Assembly: GCF_040719145.1 (NCBI RefSeq)
Contig: NZ_JBFDUZ010000002.1
Span: 496,001 to 560,000, forward strand
Origin: Paenibacillus sp. JQZ6Y-1
Lineage (GTDB): Bacteria; Bacillota; Bacilli; Paenibacillales; Paenibacillaceae
Direction of reading: 5' to 3'
Length of the DNA: 64,000 nucleotides
The notes below the pieces were generated by a model that made no database searches, was not told where the DNA came from, and saw nothing but the letters and a program-made list of their open reading frames with translations. The translations under genes and the position numbers were made by a program. Positions 24,665-33,793 of the stretch are shown piece after piece (the first letter of the stretch is position 1; every line of letters starts with the position of its first letter).

Positions 24665-26446
24665 ATGCTATCTCGTTTTAAAAGCGCTTACATTAATCTA
24701 GGTATTCATCGGCAAATGCTGTTGCTCATCTCGACGTTGATGCTGGTTAGCTTTGCTTCGTATCTGATCGTGCTGAACACGGTGTACAGCACGTACGACA
24801 ATCAGATGTACGAGAAGACGTCGGAGCTGCTCAATATGTCGTCATTCGAGATCGAGAATCAGCTCAAAGATATGGAGAATCTGACCTTTCGTGTGGTGAC
24901 AGATGAACAGCTACAGCGCTACTTGCTGCAATTGCAGGAAGAGCCGTCTGTGTATGAAAAAAACGTGATCCGCAAAAAGATTACCAACCGACTCGTCGCG
25001 TTTGCTGGATCGGAGCAGTTTGTCTATTCCATGATGGCGATTGATCGTGAAGGGGAGATTATGTTTGCCGGGAATCGCGAAGGTGTGCCTGCTGATTTGC
25101 GTCCAGCATTAACCCGACTGGCACAGCAGTACAGCGGCTCGAACGCATGGTATGTGGGCGAGCAGGGGGAATTGCTGGCGGTGCGACAGTTTAAGCAATT
25201 CAGTGATTCTACCTTTACCCTTAATGATCTGGGTACGATTATGATCCGCGTACGCATCGAGCGGATTGTGCAGGAGCAGGTGGAGAGCAGTGCAGGCAGC
25301 CAGCTAATCATCTCGGATGGCAATAAAATCGTATACCCAGAGGAGCCGCCGTTTTCGCGCGGACAGATCGATAACCAGCTGCATAATAGCAAGCCGTATG
25401 GCGTCATTTCTGAACCGGAGGGAAGTTATTTCTCCGCGCGTATTCAATCGCCGTACACAGGCTGGACGTACTTGCATATTACACCGTTTGACCGCATGTT
25501 CCAGCGTATTATATGGATCAAGCAGCTGGTGACGATTATATTTATCGGTATCTTCTTATTGGCATTACTGTTCGGTACACGCTTGTCGCGCAGCATTACT
25601 CGCCCGATGGAACGACTGCTGCAAAAGATGCGTACCGTCGAAACAGGCAATCTGGATCAGCTGGGCGAGCTGCCTGCCGATCCGTCCATTACCCGTGCGC
25701 AAAATGAAGTCGGTCTGCTGCATCGAACGTTTAACCGCATGCTGCGCCGCATCCGCGAGCTGATCGACGAGAATTATGCCAAGCAACTGCTGATCCGCGA
25801 AACGGAGCTGAAAGCATTACAGGCGCAGATTGATCCGCATTTTCTATACAACACGCTGGAATCGATCAACTGGATGGCGAAGATGAACAAGCAACCAGAA
25901 ATCTCACGTATGGTAGAGGCACTCGGCTTTCTGTTGCGGAGTTCAGTCAATATGACGGAAAAGGTCATCTCACTGGAACGAGAATTGGACATTGTACGCA
26001 GCTATGTAACGATTCAGCGGATGCGATTCGAGGAACGGCTGAATTTTGATATTGATGTACCAGAGGAATTGTACGACACCTGTATTCCCAAATTCACGCT
26101 ACAGCCGCTAGTAGAGAATGCCATCCATTACGCGCTAGAGCCGAAGATCGAGGAATGTCATATTCGTATCGCTGCCCGACTGGAAAGAGAAACTGTGCAT
26201 ATTACCGTACAGGATGATGGACCGGGAATGACGGCGGAATTTCTGGAACGGCTGTATCAAGGGCAGGTGCAGACACGCGGCAAAGGCATCGGGCTGAACA
26301 ATATTACGGAGCGTATCCAGCTGACCTTTGGACCGGAATACGGCATTGATATTGAGAGCGAGCCGAACGTGCGAACTGCATTTCATATTCGGATTCCATA
26401 TCAGAAAGGGGATCAAGATCATGTACAAAGTGCTGTTGGTGGATGA
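24665..26446 (+). CDS. yesM: YesM-type sensor histidine kinase
   Basis: A 593-residue membrane kinase. First membrane helix about residues 15-38, an extracellular sensing region of about 250 residues, a second helix near 285-305, HAMP linker, then the His_kinase/HATPase pair. His392 in Gln-Ile-Asp-Pro-His-Phe-Leu-Tyr-Asn-Thr is the phosphate-accepting residue, with Asn in Val-Glu-Asn-Ala-Ile and the Asp-Asp-Gly-Pro-Gly-Met and Gly-Lys-Gly-Ile-Gly-Leu boxes for ATP. Such kinases sense sugars or oligosaccharides through extracellular domains. It overlaps the response-regulator gene by 26 bases. The position before YesOPQ-, YesR- and YesT-like genes argues for pectin-derived rhamnogalacturonan sensing. 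Confidence 0.92.
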   Translation: MLSRFKSAYINLGIHRQMLLLISTLMLVSFASYLIVLNTVYSTYDNQMYEKTSELLNMSSFEIENQLKDMENLTFRVVTDEQLQRYLLQLQEEPSVYEKNVIRKKITNRLVAFAGSEQFVYSMMAIDREGEIMFAGNREGVPADLRPALTRLAQQYSGSNAWYVGEQGELLAVRQFKQFSDSTFTLNDLGTIMIRVRIERIVQEQVESSAGSQLIISDGNKIVYPEEPPFSRGQIDNQLHNSKPYGVISEPEGSYFSARIQSPYTGWTYLHITPFDRMFQRIIWIKQLVTIIFIGIFLLALLFGTRLSRSITRPMERLLQKMRTVETGNLDQLGELPADPSITRAQNEVGLLHRTFNRMLRRIRELIDENYAKQLLIRETELKALQAQIDPHFLYNTLESINWMAKMNKQPEISRMVEALGFLLRSSVNMTEKVISLERELDIVRSYVTIQRMRFEERLNFDIDVPEELYDTCIPKFTLQPLVENAIHYALEPKIEECHIRIAARLERETVHITVQDDGPGMTAEFLERLYQGQVQTRGKGIGLNNITERIQLTFGPEYGIDIESEPNVRTAFHIRIPYQKGDQDHVQSAVGG

Positions 26447-27974
26447 CGAGCGTATGATTCTGGAAGGCATTTCTAGCGTAGTAGACTGGCACGGTAGCGG
26501 AACGGAGCTGGTTGGAACCGCACGCAACGGATTGGAGGCGTACGAACGCATTGCCGAGAAGCGACCGGATATTGTGATCAGCGACATTTCCATGCCGGGT
26601 CTGGATGGCATTGGTCTGGTAGCGAAGACATATGAGCAATTTCCCGATGTGCGATTTATTATGCTATCAGGGTATAAGGATTTTGATTATGCGCGTCGTG
26701 CCATGCAGTATGGGGTGAAGCATTATCTGGTTAAGCCATGCAATGAGCAGCAGATTCAGGAGGCGATTGCCGAGCTGCTATCTGAACGTGCCGCCGAGCA
26801 GGAGCGTGAGCTGTTCGTCAGCAGCATGCGTGACCAGTTTACCCGGATGCTACCGCAGGTGAAGGAGCAATTTTTGAAGGAATTTATCTCTAACAAAATG
26901 TATGGCAGTCGTGATCTGGCGTATTACGAGGGATTATTTCATATGCAGCTGACCGAACGAACCGTACGGATTGTGCTGATGCGGGTGGAGGAGTCGCATG
27001 AATATGAGCATCTGTTTGCACTGAAAAATATCGCTGAGGATGTAGTGGAGGGCGTGCTGATGGGCACGACAATCCAGCTTCAAGACGAGCTGCTGCTGCT
27101 GATCGATGATCCAGCAGATACAGCACGGCTGATCAAGGAATTGAATGAAGTGAAGGATGTATTTGGTAGCTTTTATAAGCTGGATGTGACGGTGGCGCTT
27201 AGTGAGCCAGATGCGCTAGAACAGCTACGGCGCATGTACCGAGATGCCCAGCAAGTAATGAATCACCGCTTTTATATCGGTGGTGGTAGTCTGATGACTC
27301 GTCAGGATATTGCGCTGCACGATTGTCGCATGGGCAGCGGATTTGAGTTGGATGAGGAACAGTTTACGCTGATCATCAAGTCTGGTCAGGTGGAGCAGGT
27401 GGAGACGGAGATTGGACGATTGTTTGCCACGCTATCGGAGCTGCGGTTAGACATGGCGGTGACACGTTCGTATGTATTGCAGCTGTATGCGGTCATGCTG
27501 CGATTGTACCCAGAAGAGGAGCGTTCCTTGCCAACAGCACAGCTTGCCGAGTTGTCACAATTAGATACGCTGACTGGACTACATGACTTTATTCGTCATG
27601 CGGCGATTGAACTGACGGGCAGCTACTACAAAAGCAATATTAATCGCCAATCCTCCGTCGTGAACAAGATGCTACAAATCATCGAGGAAAACTACACCAA
27701 TGCCGAATTATCCTTGAACGGCGTCGCTAACCAGATGCTGTACATGAACCCCGATTATCTAGGGAAGATTTTCAAAAAGGTGACGGGCGATAATTTCTCA
27801 CATTATGTGAATCGGTATCGGATTGAGCGTGCAACCGAGCATATTCGTCGTAGTGGCGATGTGAAGGTGTTTGAGTTGGCGGAGCTGTTCGGATTCGGTG
27901 GGAATTCGCAGTATTTTAGCCAAGTGTTTAAAAAGGTGACGGGCATGACGCCGACAGAGTATCGGCGGGGATAA
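26421..27974 (+). CDS. yesN: YesN-type response regulator (receiver plus AraC domain)
   Basis: A 517-residue regulator. Receiver domain residues 1-120 with Asp-Asp-Glu at 9-11, phospho-acceptor Asp55 and Lys in Tyr-Leu-Val-Lys-Pro. A middle region of about 270 residues is followed by a C-terminal AraC/XylS DNA-binding domain with two helix-turn-helices, ending Met-Thr-Pro-Thr-Glu-Tyr-Arg. It should activate carbohydrate uptake and degradation genes once phosphorylated by the kinase, most likely the transporter operon starting at 30467. The ATG at 26421 sits inside the end of the kinase gene; upstream in-frame starts have no ribosome site and no domain content. Confidence 0.92.
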   Translation: MYKVLLVDDERMILEGISSVVDWHGSGTELVGTARNGLEAYERIAEKRPDIVISDISMPGLDGIGLVAKTYEQFPDVRFIMLSGYKDFDYARRAMQYGVKHYLVKPCNEQQIQEAIAELLSERAAEQERELFVSSMRDQFTRMLPQVKEQFLKEFISNKMYGSRDLAYYEGLFHMQLTERTVRIVLMRVEESHEYEHLFALKNIAEDVVEGVLMGTTIQLQDELLLLIDDPADTARLIKELNEVKDVFGSFYKLDVTVALSEPDALEQLRRMYRDAQQVMNHRFYIGGGSLMTRQDIALHDCRMGSGFELDEEQFTLIIKSGQVEQVETEIGRLFATLSELRLDMAVTRSYVLQLYAVMLRLYPEEERSLPTAQLAELSQLDTLTGLHDFIRHAAIELTGSYYKSNINRQSSVVNKMLQIIEENYTNAELSLNGVANQMLYMNPDYLGKIFKKVTGDNFSHYVNRYRIERATEHIRRSGDVKVFELAELFGFGGNSQYFSQVFKKVTGMTPTEYRRG

Positions 27975-28020
27975 GAGGTAGCAGTCAAGGGAACGATAAG
28001 GAAATGACCAGATACAACAA

Positions 28021-28084
28021 ACCAAACAACCGTATTCACCACTGTTGATGAGAGCATCGAACAGCATGAATACGGTTGTTTGGT
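28021..28084. terminator. Long near-perfect hairpin between convergent genes
   Basis: Perfect 18-base arms (28021-28038 and 28067-28084), with inner pairing CTGTT-GATG/CATC-AACAG around an AGAG loop, so almost all 64 bases fold. There is no long T run. It probably acts as a bidirectional terminator between the regulator gene and the anti-sigma-like gene. Confidence 0.6.
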
Positions 28085-28118
28085 CGGATATGAACAAAGG
28101 AGGATACTTGCCTCTCGT

Positions 28119-29531
28119 TTAATTCAGCTCATCCGTAATAGGTTGGGTTGGATACAAAAATGTACCTTGATAATCATCAATCGTAAAAGTAAGCGGCTGC
28201 TTGTAATTGGCAGCTCCATCCAGCACTAGCTGGTATAGGATGCGGCCACTGGAAACATGCTGTTCCTGACTCTTGATCGTATAGCTACGATTCATTGCAT
28301 CGCGGAACTCATAATTTATTTTCAATTCATACCATTCACCGGAAGGAAGAGTAGGCACGGATAGATCGACGACCATATCACCAGTAGCTGCATCTTTTTT
28401 GACATTCGACAGTTGAATATCCGAAGTAGGGGAATCCAACAATTTGGATTGAGCTACATCTGCGACCAGAGGAAGAGGTTGTGCCAACTGGAATTTGATC
28501 CGCTCCAATTGAAGGGACAGACGCTGATCCTGAGCAAAATAACTGCCCTCATAATACAATGTAAAATGAGTGGTACCCTTCTCCTGATAACGGTTAGAGC
28601 CTTGAATCCCCAGCATCGTAAGAGCAGAGGTATCAGGGTCTTTGGAAAAGAGTCGTACATCGGCACTTTCGATTGTTTTGTTATGCTGCTGTACCCACTC
28701 TAATTCCGCATCTGTACGTAATGGAGTGCGCGTAATACGAGCAAGCTTTACCTGATAGCCTTGAATCGTATAGGTCTTGTTCCATACTTCCGTACGCTTG
28801 AGATCATCCAGCTGGCGATTGTTCCATGTAAAATCAACCTGCACCTGCTCAGTCTGCTGCTTGTTCAAACCGCTATACATATCCGCTTCTAGTCTAAGCG
28901 TATGGGGAATCGACTGCCCATCAGGATAATCAAACACAAGCGCGCCATGACTAGTAGAAGAGTCGGTTGCGGGTAGCTCTACATTATAGATATTGGGCAG
29001 ACTCTTGTTGTGCTCGGAATCAATCAGCTGCGTATATTCGCTATTGTTGATCTGCGGTGCATTCTGTCCGGTGCGATCCACAGCGGTATACAGGATAATC
29101 ATCCGCTGGCTATCCGCCACTATACCGTCAATCGTTAGCTTATAATGCTCTGATCCACTGCTGCGATGGATCGACTGATACAGCCCATGCTGAATGGCAG
29201 GTTGGAGCGACAGCTTGAACATCTCCTGTTGATATAACTGAGTCACATAGTCTGGAAGATCGGCAGGGCTTTGCTGATCTGCGGGAGCAGCAGTATGAGC
29301 AAAAGGTGCATGTTGATCATATAGGAATGCTCCGGTTCCGATCAGCAATACGATAGCAGCCGTGGCGCCGATCAGTGCTTTCCAATGCTTGCGCCAGCCA
29401 TCGCTTCTACGCTGACGAGCCTGCCGCATACCGCCCCGAATCGCTGCTTCCAATTGTGCATCGTCCGTTTGTGCCGCTTGCTGCTTGCGTTCCTTCGCTT
29501 GGTCATGCAGCGATGAGTTAGATGGGCTCAT
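28119..29531 (-). CDS. DUF4179-type membrane protein, probable anti-sigma factor
   Basis: A 470-residue protein. The N-terminal 65 residues are cytoplasmic, charged and helical, as in zinc-less anti-sigma domains, one membrane helix follows (about 52-70), and then a large extracellular beta-rich part (DUF4179 followed by a DUF5643-like region). Proteins of this build are encoded after ECF sigma factors and hold them at the membrane until a signal arrives. Its start overlaps the end of the sigma gene by 14 bases, so the two are coupled. GGAGG stands before the ATG at 29531. The signal is unknown. Confidence 0.82.
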   Translation of the reverse strand: MSPSNSSLHDQAKERKQQAAQTDDAQLEAAIRGGMRQARQRRSDGWRKHWKALIGATAAIVLLIGTGAFLYDQHAPFAHTAAPADQQSPADLPDYVTQLYQQEMFKLSLQPAIQHGLYQSIHRSSGSEHYKLTIDGIVADSQRMIILYTAVDRTGQNAPQINNSEYTQLIDSEHNKSLPNIYNVELPATDSSTSHGALVFDYPDGQSIPHTLRLEADMYSGLNKQQTEQVQVDFTWNNRQLDDLKRTEVWNKTYTIQGYQVKLARITRTPLRTDAELEWVQQHNKTIESADVRLFSKDPDTSALTMLGIQGSNRYQEKGTTHFTLYYEGSYFAQDQRLSLQLERIKFQLAQPLPLVADVAQSKLLDSPTSDIQLSNVKKDAATGDMVVDLSVPTLPSGEWYELKINYEFRDAMNRSYTIKSQEQHVSSGRILYQLVLDGAANYKQPLTFTIDDYQGTFLYPTQPITDELN

Positions 29532-30051
29532 GGGGAATGTCGCCTCCTTTATCTAGTTTTAAGCGAATTTGCTTTAAGCCTTGATGCAGCCAAGTTTTGA
29601 CCGTACCCTCTGGACGTTCTAGAATACTCGCGATTTCGGTTAGCGTGAGGTCGTTATAATATTTCAAAATCAATACGTGTCGGTATTTGGGTTGCAGCCG
29701 CTGCAAGGCATGCTCTAGATCAAGGCGATCTTCATTCTTCATCTCGACCATCGATTGATCTGTATGATGCTCCATCAGCGGAACACTGCGGCGCTTGCGT
29801 TTCAGCTCATCCATACAGCAGTTGATCATGATGCGAATCAACCACGGGATAAAGCGTTCAGGATTGCGCAGCTTCCGACATTGCAATAGTCCACGGCATA
29901 CCGTCTCCTGAAGCATATCAAGTGCGTCCTGTTCATTGTGCATATATCCATAAGCGATGCCGTACAGCTTACGGCGGTGCATAGATACAAGTTGGTAAAA
30001 GGCTTCTTCATCGCCCTTACAGGCTGCGATTGCCCATTCCCTTTCTTCCAT
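29518..30051 (-). CDS. ECF-type RNA polymerase sigma factor
   Basis: A 177-residue sigma-70 family protein. Region 2 (about residues 10-80, with Asp-Ala-Leu-Asp-Met-Leu-Gln-Glu-Thr) binds the -10 element and core enzyme, and region 4 (about 115-165, Leu-Thr-Leu-Thr-Glu-Ile-Ala-x-Ile-Leu, then Gly-Thr-Val-Lys-Thr-Trp-Leu) binds the -35 element. The ATG at 30051 follows GGAGG; the longer reading from 30156 lacks support. It belongs to the SigV/SigW/YlaC-like groups that pair with DUF4179 anti-sigma factors. The pair sits on the opposite strand in the middle of the rhamnogalacturonan locus. Confidence 0.88.
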   Translation of the reverse strand: MEEREWAIAACKGDEEAFYQLVSMHRRKLYGIAYGYMHNEQDALDMLQETVCRGLLQCRKLRNPERFIPWLIRIMINCCMDELKRKRRSVPLMEHHTDQSMVEMKNEDRLDLEHALQRLQPKYRHVLILKYYNDLTLTEIASILERPEGTVKTWLHQGLKQIRLKLDKGGDIPHEPI

Positions 30052-30334
30052 AGATGATTCCTCCGTCCATGCGTCTCTATCTACTCTGTTGCTACGATCT
30101 TTACCCATCCGGCTATGTACATCGATTAGGCTATACATATAAATAAGACTGCTCAACCGTATAAACGGTTTTTTTATTTTTTGACATTCTAGGTTATGAC
30201 ATGAAATTGCTCGGCAATCTACACTGTAAATCCGTTTTGTCTCATTTTATGTCCCTCTGTTTTTTAAACCAAAACCTCGGATTTGTGTATTCATTTGCGT
30301 ATGCCCATCTGCGAGAATAAAGATAGTTCAAAAA

Positions 30335-30348
30335 TGTAAGCGTTAACA
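30335..30348. promoter_or_regulatory. CcpA cre box
   Basis: TGTAAGCGTTAACA matches the Bacillus catabolite-responsive-element consensus TGWAARCGYTWNCW at every position. It lies 119 bases before the solute-binding protein gene and predicts repression of the transporter and hydrolase operon by CcpA when preferred sugars are present. Confidence 0.8.
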
Positions 30349-30466
30349 AAATAATTGTTTTTCAGAGTCGCTTCCACGTCCAGCTACATATCGGCTTCGC
30401 TCTCTTCACGTATCCACCATGCTTTACATGTTATGGATTGTCCATTATCGAAAGGGGAGACTACGC

Positions 30467-31765
30467 ATGAATTTTAAAAAGACAGCTTCTATCTTAACCC
30501 TGATCGCCATTTTGCTCACCATTACTGCGTGCGGCAATTCCGGTAGCAGCAGTTCTGGTGCAAGCGGCGGACAAGATGGCAAGACGATTCGCATCGCTTG
30601 GTGGGGATCGGATACACGCCACAGCTATACCCAGCAGGTTATCGACATGTACAAAAAGGAAAATCCCGGCGTGAATATCGACATCGAGTATGCGTCCTTT
30701 GACGACTACTGGAAAAAGCTCGCTCCGCAAGCAGCTGCCAACCAATTACCCGACATTATTCAAATGGACATCTCCTACATTAGCCAGTATGCCAAAAATG
30801 GTCAATTGGAAGACCTGAAGCCATACATCGGCAACCAGATCAAGCTGGACGATGTGAGCGAAAGCGTCGTTAGCACAGGCGTGATCGGCGGCACACAGTA
30901 TGGTATCCCAACTGGGGTCAATGTACTCGGCTACCAATACAACCCCGAAACGCTGAAAAAAGCAGGCATCACCGAAATTCCCAAAGACTGGACATGGGAT
31001 GACTACGAGAAGCTTGCCGGACAAGCCAAGGACAAAGGCATTTACTTTGACGAGTCGATGGCACCGGATATTTTCTTCAACTATTTCCTGAGAACGAATG
31101 GCTTCTCGCTCTACAATGCGGAAGGCACTGCGCTCGGTTACGAGGACGATGCACTGTTTACCGAATTCTTTGGTCGCCTTGCCAAGCTGCTTCAGGAAGG
31201 CGCTGCGCCATCTCAAGAAACATTGAGCCAGAACAAAGGCATTATCGAGGAATCCACCGTTGTTAAAGGCACAGGCATTGGCACATGGCAGTGGTCCAAC
31301 CAGTTTGTCGCGCTGCAAAAAGTAGCGGACAAGCCGCTGGAACTGGCACCGATGCTCGGACCGGATATGCAAAAAGGTATCTACATGCAGCCAAGCATGT
31401 ACTGGTCGATCTCCAAAAACTCGCAATCCAAAGACGAAGCTGCCAAATTCATTAACTTCTGGATCAACAACCAAGACGCCAACAAGCTGATCAAGGGCGA
31501 GCGTGGTGTACCGATCTCCGCCGCTGTGAAGGAAGCGGTAACGCCAGATCTGACAGAAGCCGAGAAACAGGTATTTGATTTTGTCAGTGAAATGGAGCCG
31601 ATCGCATCGCCGATGAGTCCACCGCCACCAGTAGGTTCCGCCGAGGTGATCGCGACACTGGCGGATTATGTAGAGCAGATTAACTTTGGACAAATCACAG
31701 CCGCGGAAGCCGCACCGAAGTTCCGCGCCGATGCCAATTCGATTTTATCCAACAATCAGCCGTAA
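30467..31765 (+). CDS. yesO: Sugar ABC transporter solute-binding lipoprotein (YesO-like)
   Basis: A 432-residue extracellular binding protein of carbohydrate family 1. A lipobox ends at Cys22 (Ile-Thr-Ala-Cys), followed by a Gly/Ser linker and the binding domain (Arg-Ile-Ala-Trp-Trp-Gly-Ser, and a Pro-rich C-terminal part). It would capture an oligosaccharide, here probably an unsaturated rhamnogalacturonan fragment judging from the esterase and GH105 genes downstream. GGGGAGA stands before the ATG at 30467; the longer reading from 30419 does not fit a lipoprotein signal. First gene of the operon, under the cre box. No ATPase gene is present, so it presumably uses a shared MsmX-type ATPase. 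Confidence 0.88.
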   Translation: MNFKKTASILTLIAILLTITACGNSGSSSSGASGGQDGKTIRIAWWGSDTRHSYTQQVIDMYKKENPGVNIDIEYASFDDYWKKLAPQAAANQLPDIIQMDISYISQYAKNGQLEDLKPYIGNQIKLDDVSESVVSTGVIGGTQYGIPTGVNVLGYQYNPETLKKAGITEIPKDWTWDDYEKLAGQAKDKGIYFDESMAPDIFFNYFLRTNGFSLYNAEGTALGYEDDALFTEFFGRLAKLLQEGAAPSQETLSQNKGIIEESTVVKGTGIGTWQWSNQFVALQKVADKPLELAPMLGPDMQKGIYMQPSMYWSISKNSQSKDEAAKFINFWINNQDANKLIKGERGVPISAAVKEAVTPDLTEAEKQVFDFVSEMEPIASPMSPPPPVGSAEVIATLADYVEQINFGQITAAEAAPKFRADANSILSNNQP

Positions 31766-31982
31766 TGCGTAAAGGAATGGTGCAATCGTGATACTCAGCC
31801 ATCATGACATGGTGTAGTCGTAAGCAGACGGGAATTGGGAAAGAGACGCAGGGTAGCATCTACACGCTGCTATGTGGTCGGCTTTCCTTTTCCCGCTCAT
31901 GCCTATGCTGTTACTTATTGCTTCATGCCAGAGATATCGGTCATGCTCAGTTTTATATTTTCCCAAGGAGGTGTGCGGATTC

Positions 31983-32885
31983 ATGCGGAATACTCATTCG
32001 CTAAAAGCCAATTTGACTGGGTACGCGTTTATCAGCCCATTTATTATCGGATTTCTGGCGTTTACGCTGATCCCGATGTTTATCTCGCTGTATCTGTCGT
32101 TTACGAGCTATAACCTGTTCAGCCCACCGCGCTGGGTCGGATTGAATAATTTTGAAAAAATGTTCACAGGTGATACGAAGTACTGGAACTCGGTCAAGGT
32201 TACGCTGTACTACGTGTTTATCGGCGTACCGCTGCGGCTGACGTTTGCGCTATTCGTAGCGATGATCCTCAACACCGGCTCACGCATGATCGGTGCGTAT
32301 CGGACAATTTATTATTTGCCATCCATTATCGGCGGCAGTGTTGCCGTGTCGATCATGTGGCGCAATATTTTCAGCGAGCAGGGGATCGTGAACGGTCTGC
32401 TGATGGCGCTAGGTGCCGCACCGATTCAATGGTTCGGCGATCCGGGCGCTGCACTCGGTATGTTGATTACGCTGTCGGTATGGCAGTTTGGTTCGTCTAT
32501 GCTTATCTTCCTCGCTGGTCTGAAAAACATTTCCCCGGAAATGTATGAAGCAGCAAGTGTCGATGGCGCGCGTCCGGCACGTAAATTTTTCAGTATTACA
32601 CTCCCGCTACTCAGCCCGATCATCCTATTCAACCTGATCATGCAGACGATTAGCGCTTTTATGACCTTTGTACCCGCGTATATTATTTCCAAAGGGGAAG
32701 GCGGCCCGCTGGACGGCACGATGCTGTACTCACTGTATCTGTTCCGTCAGGCATTCATGTTCAACAATATGGGATATGCGTCTGCAATGGCATGGGTGAT
32801 GCTGATCTTCATCGGTGTGTTGACGCTCATTCTGTTCAAAACGTCGAAGTTCTGGGTGTTCTACGAATCGGAAGGAGGTCGCTGA
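31983..32885 (+). CDS. yesP: Sugar ABC transporter permease (YesP-like)
   Basis: A 300-residue permease of the MalF/UgpA type with six membrane helices and the EAA loop (Glu-Ala-Ala-Ser-Val-Asp-Gly-Ala-Arg-Pro) that contacts the ATPase. The start at 31983 is fixed by AAGGAGGTG upstream; earlier in-frame starts are within a 217-base gap that carries no gene. It partners with the next permease and the binding protein upstream. Confidence 0.9.
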   Translation: MRNTHSLKANLTGYAFISPFIIGFLAFTLIPMFISLYLSFTSYNLFSPPRWVGLNNFEKMFTGDTKYWNSVKVTLYYVFIGVPLRLTFALFVAMILNTGSRMIGAYRTIYYLPSIIGGSVAVSIMWRNIFSEQGIVNGLLMALGAAPIQWFGDPGAALGMLITLSVWQFGSSMLIFLAGLKNISPEMYEAASVDGARPARKFFSITLPLLSPIILFNLIMQTISAFMTFVPAYIISKGEGGPLDGTMLYSLYLFRQAFMFNNMGYASAMAWVMLIFIGVLTLILFKTSKFWVFYESEGGR

Positions 32886-32888
32886 TCC

Positions 32889-33791
32889 ATGGCAGATACC
32901 AAAGCGGAACGTTATAACAATACGCTCGCTGGTTCAGCGGCAAGTCAGGGCAGTCTGTGGCGGCGCATCAAATGGCCAGTGTACCATATCTGCGTCGCTG
33001 CACTGGCACTGCTGATGCTGTATCCGATCATCTGGATGTTTTTCAGCTCGTTCAAGGAAAGTCGGACTATCTTCACGACGGCAACGACGTTAATTCCAGC
33101 AGAATGGATTTGGAGCAACTACGCGTCTGGCTGGAAAGGTATTGGTGGCTACTCATTTGGGCATTATATTTGGAACTCACTAGTAATCGTCGTACTGTCT
33201 ACGCTTGGCGTAGTAGTATCGTCGGCATTGATCGCGTTCGGTTTTGCACGGCTACAGTTTGCCGGCCGCGCCTTCTGGTTCGCGGTCATGATGGTAACGC
33301 TGATGCTGCCGCATGACGTAGTACTCGTGCCGCAATATATTATTTTCACCAAGCTGGGCTGGCTGAATACGATCTGGCCTATCGTCGTACCGCAATTTTT
33401 CGGCGCCCCGTTCTTTATTTTCCTGATGGTGCAATTTATCCGTACCATTCCCAAAGAATTGGACGAAGCTGCAACGATTGATGGCTGCGGGAAGTTCCGG
33501 TTGTTTATTCAGATCATCATGCCGCTGATCAAGGCATCGCTGGCGACGGCGGCGATCTTCTCCTTTTACTGGAGATGGGAAGACCTGCTCGGACCGGTAC
33601 TGTATCTGAATTCGCCGGATAAATACACTGTCTCGATGGGGCTGAAAATGTTCCTCGATAGCGAATCCGCATCCAACTGGGGCGGTATGTTCGCAATGTC
33701 GATGGTCAGTCTGCTGCCCGTTATTCTCGTATTCTTCCTGTTCCAAAAGCATATCGTGGAAGGCATTAGTAGCAGCGGGATCAAGGGCTGA
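32889..33791 (+). CDS. yesQ: Sugar ABC transporter permease (YesQ-like)
   Basis: A 300-residue permease of the MalG/AraQ type with six helices and the EAA loop Glu-Ala-Ala-Thr-Ile-Asp-Gly-Cys-Gly. GGAGG lies before the ATG, and the gap to the first permease gene is three bases. Together they form the membrane channel of the oligosaccharide importer. Confidence 0.92.
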   Translation: MADTKAERYNNTLAGSAASQGSLWRRIKWPVYHICVAALALLMLYPIIWMFFSSFKESRTIFTTATTLIPAEWIWSNYASGWKGIGGYSFGHYIWNSLVIVVLSTLGVVVSSALIAFGFARLQFAGRAFWFAVMMVTLMLPHDVVLVPQYIIFTKLGWLNTIWPIVVPQFFGAPFFIFLMVQFIRTIPKELDEAATIDGCGKFRLFIQIIMPLIKASLATAAIFSFYWRWEDLLGPVLYLNSPDKYTVSMGLKMFLDSESASNWGGMFAMSMVSLLPVILVFFLFQKHIVEGISSSGIKG

Positions 33792-33793
33792 TT

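Noticed and set aside
30155-30178. Small hairpin with long T run on the + strand upstream of the sigma gene
   Set aside because: Six-base stem only, and no + strand gene lies upstream to be terminated; too weak to list as a feature.
30746-31693. 315-codon frame opposite the solute-binding protein
   Set aside because: Lies entirely within the well-supported binding protein gene and encodes no recognisable protein.
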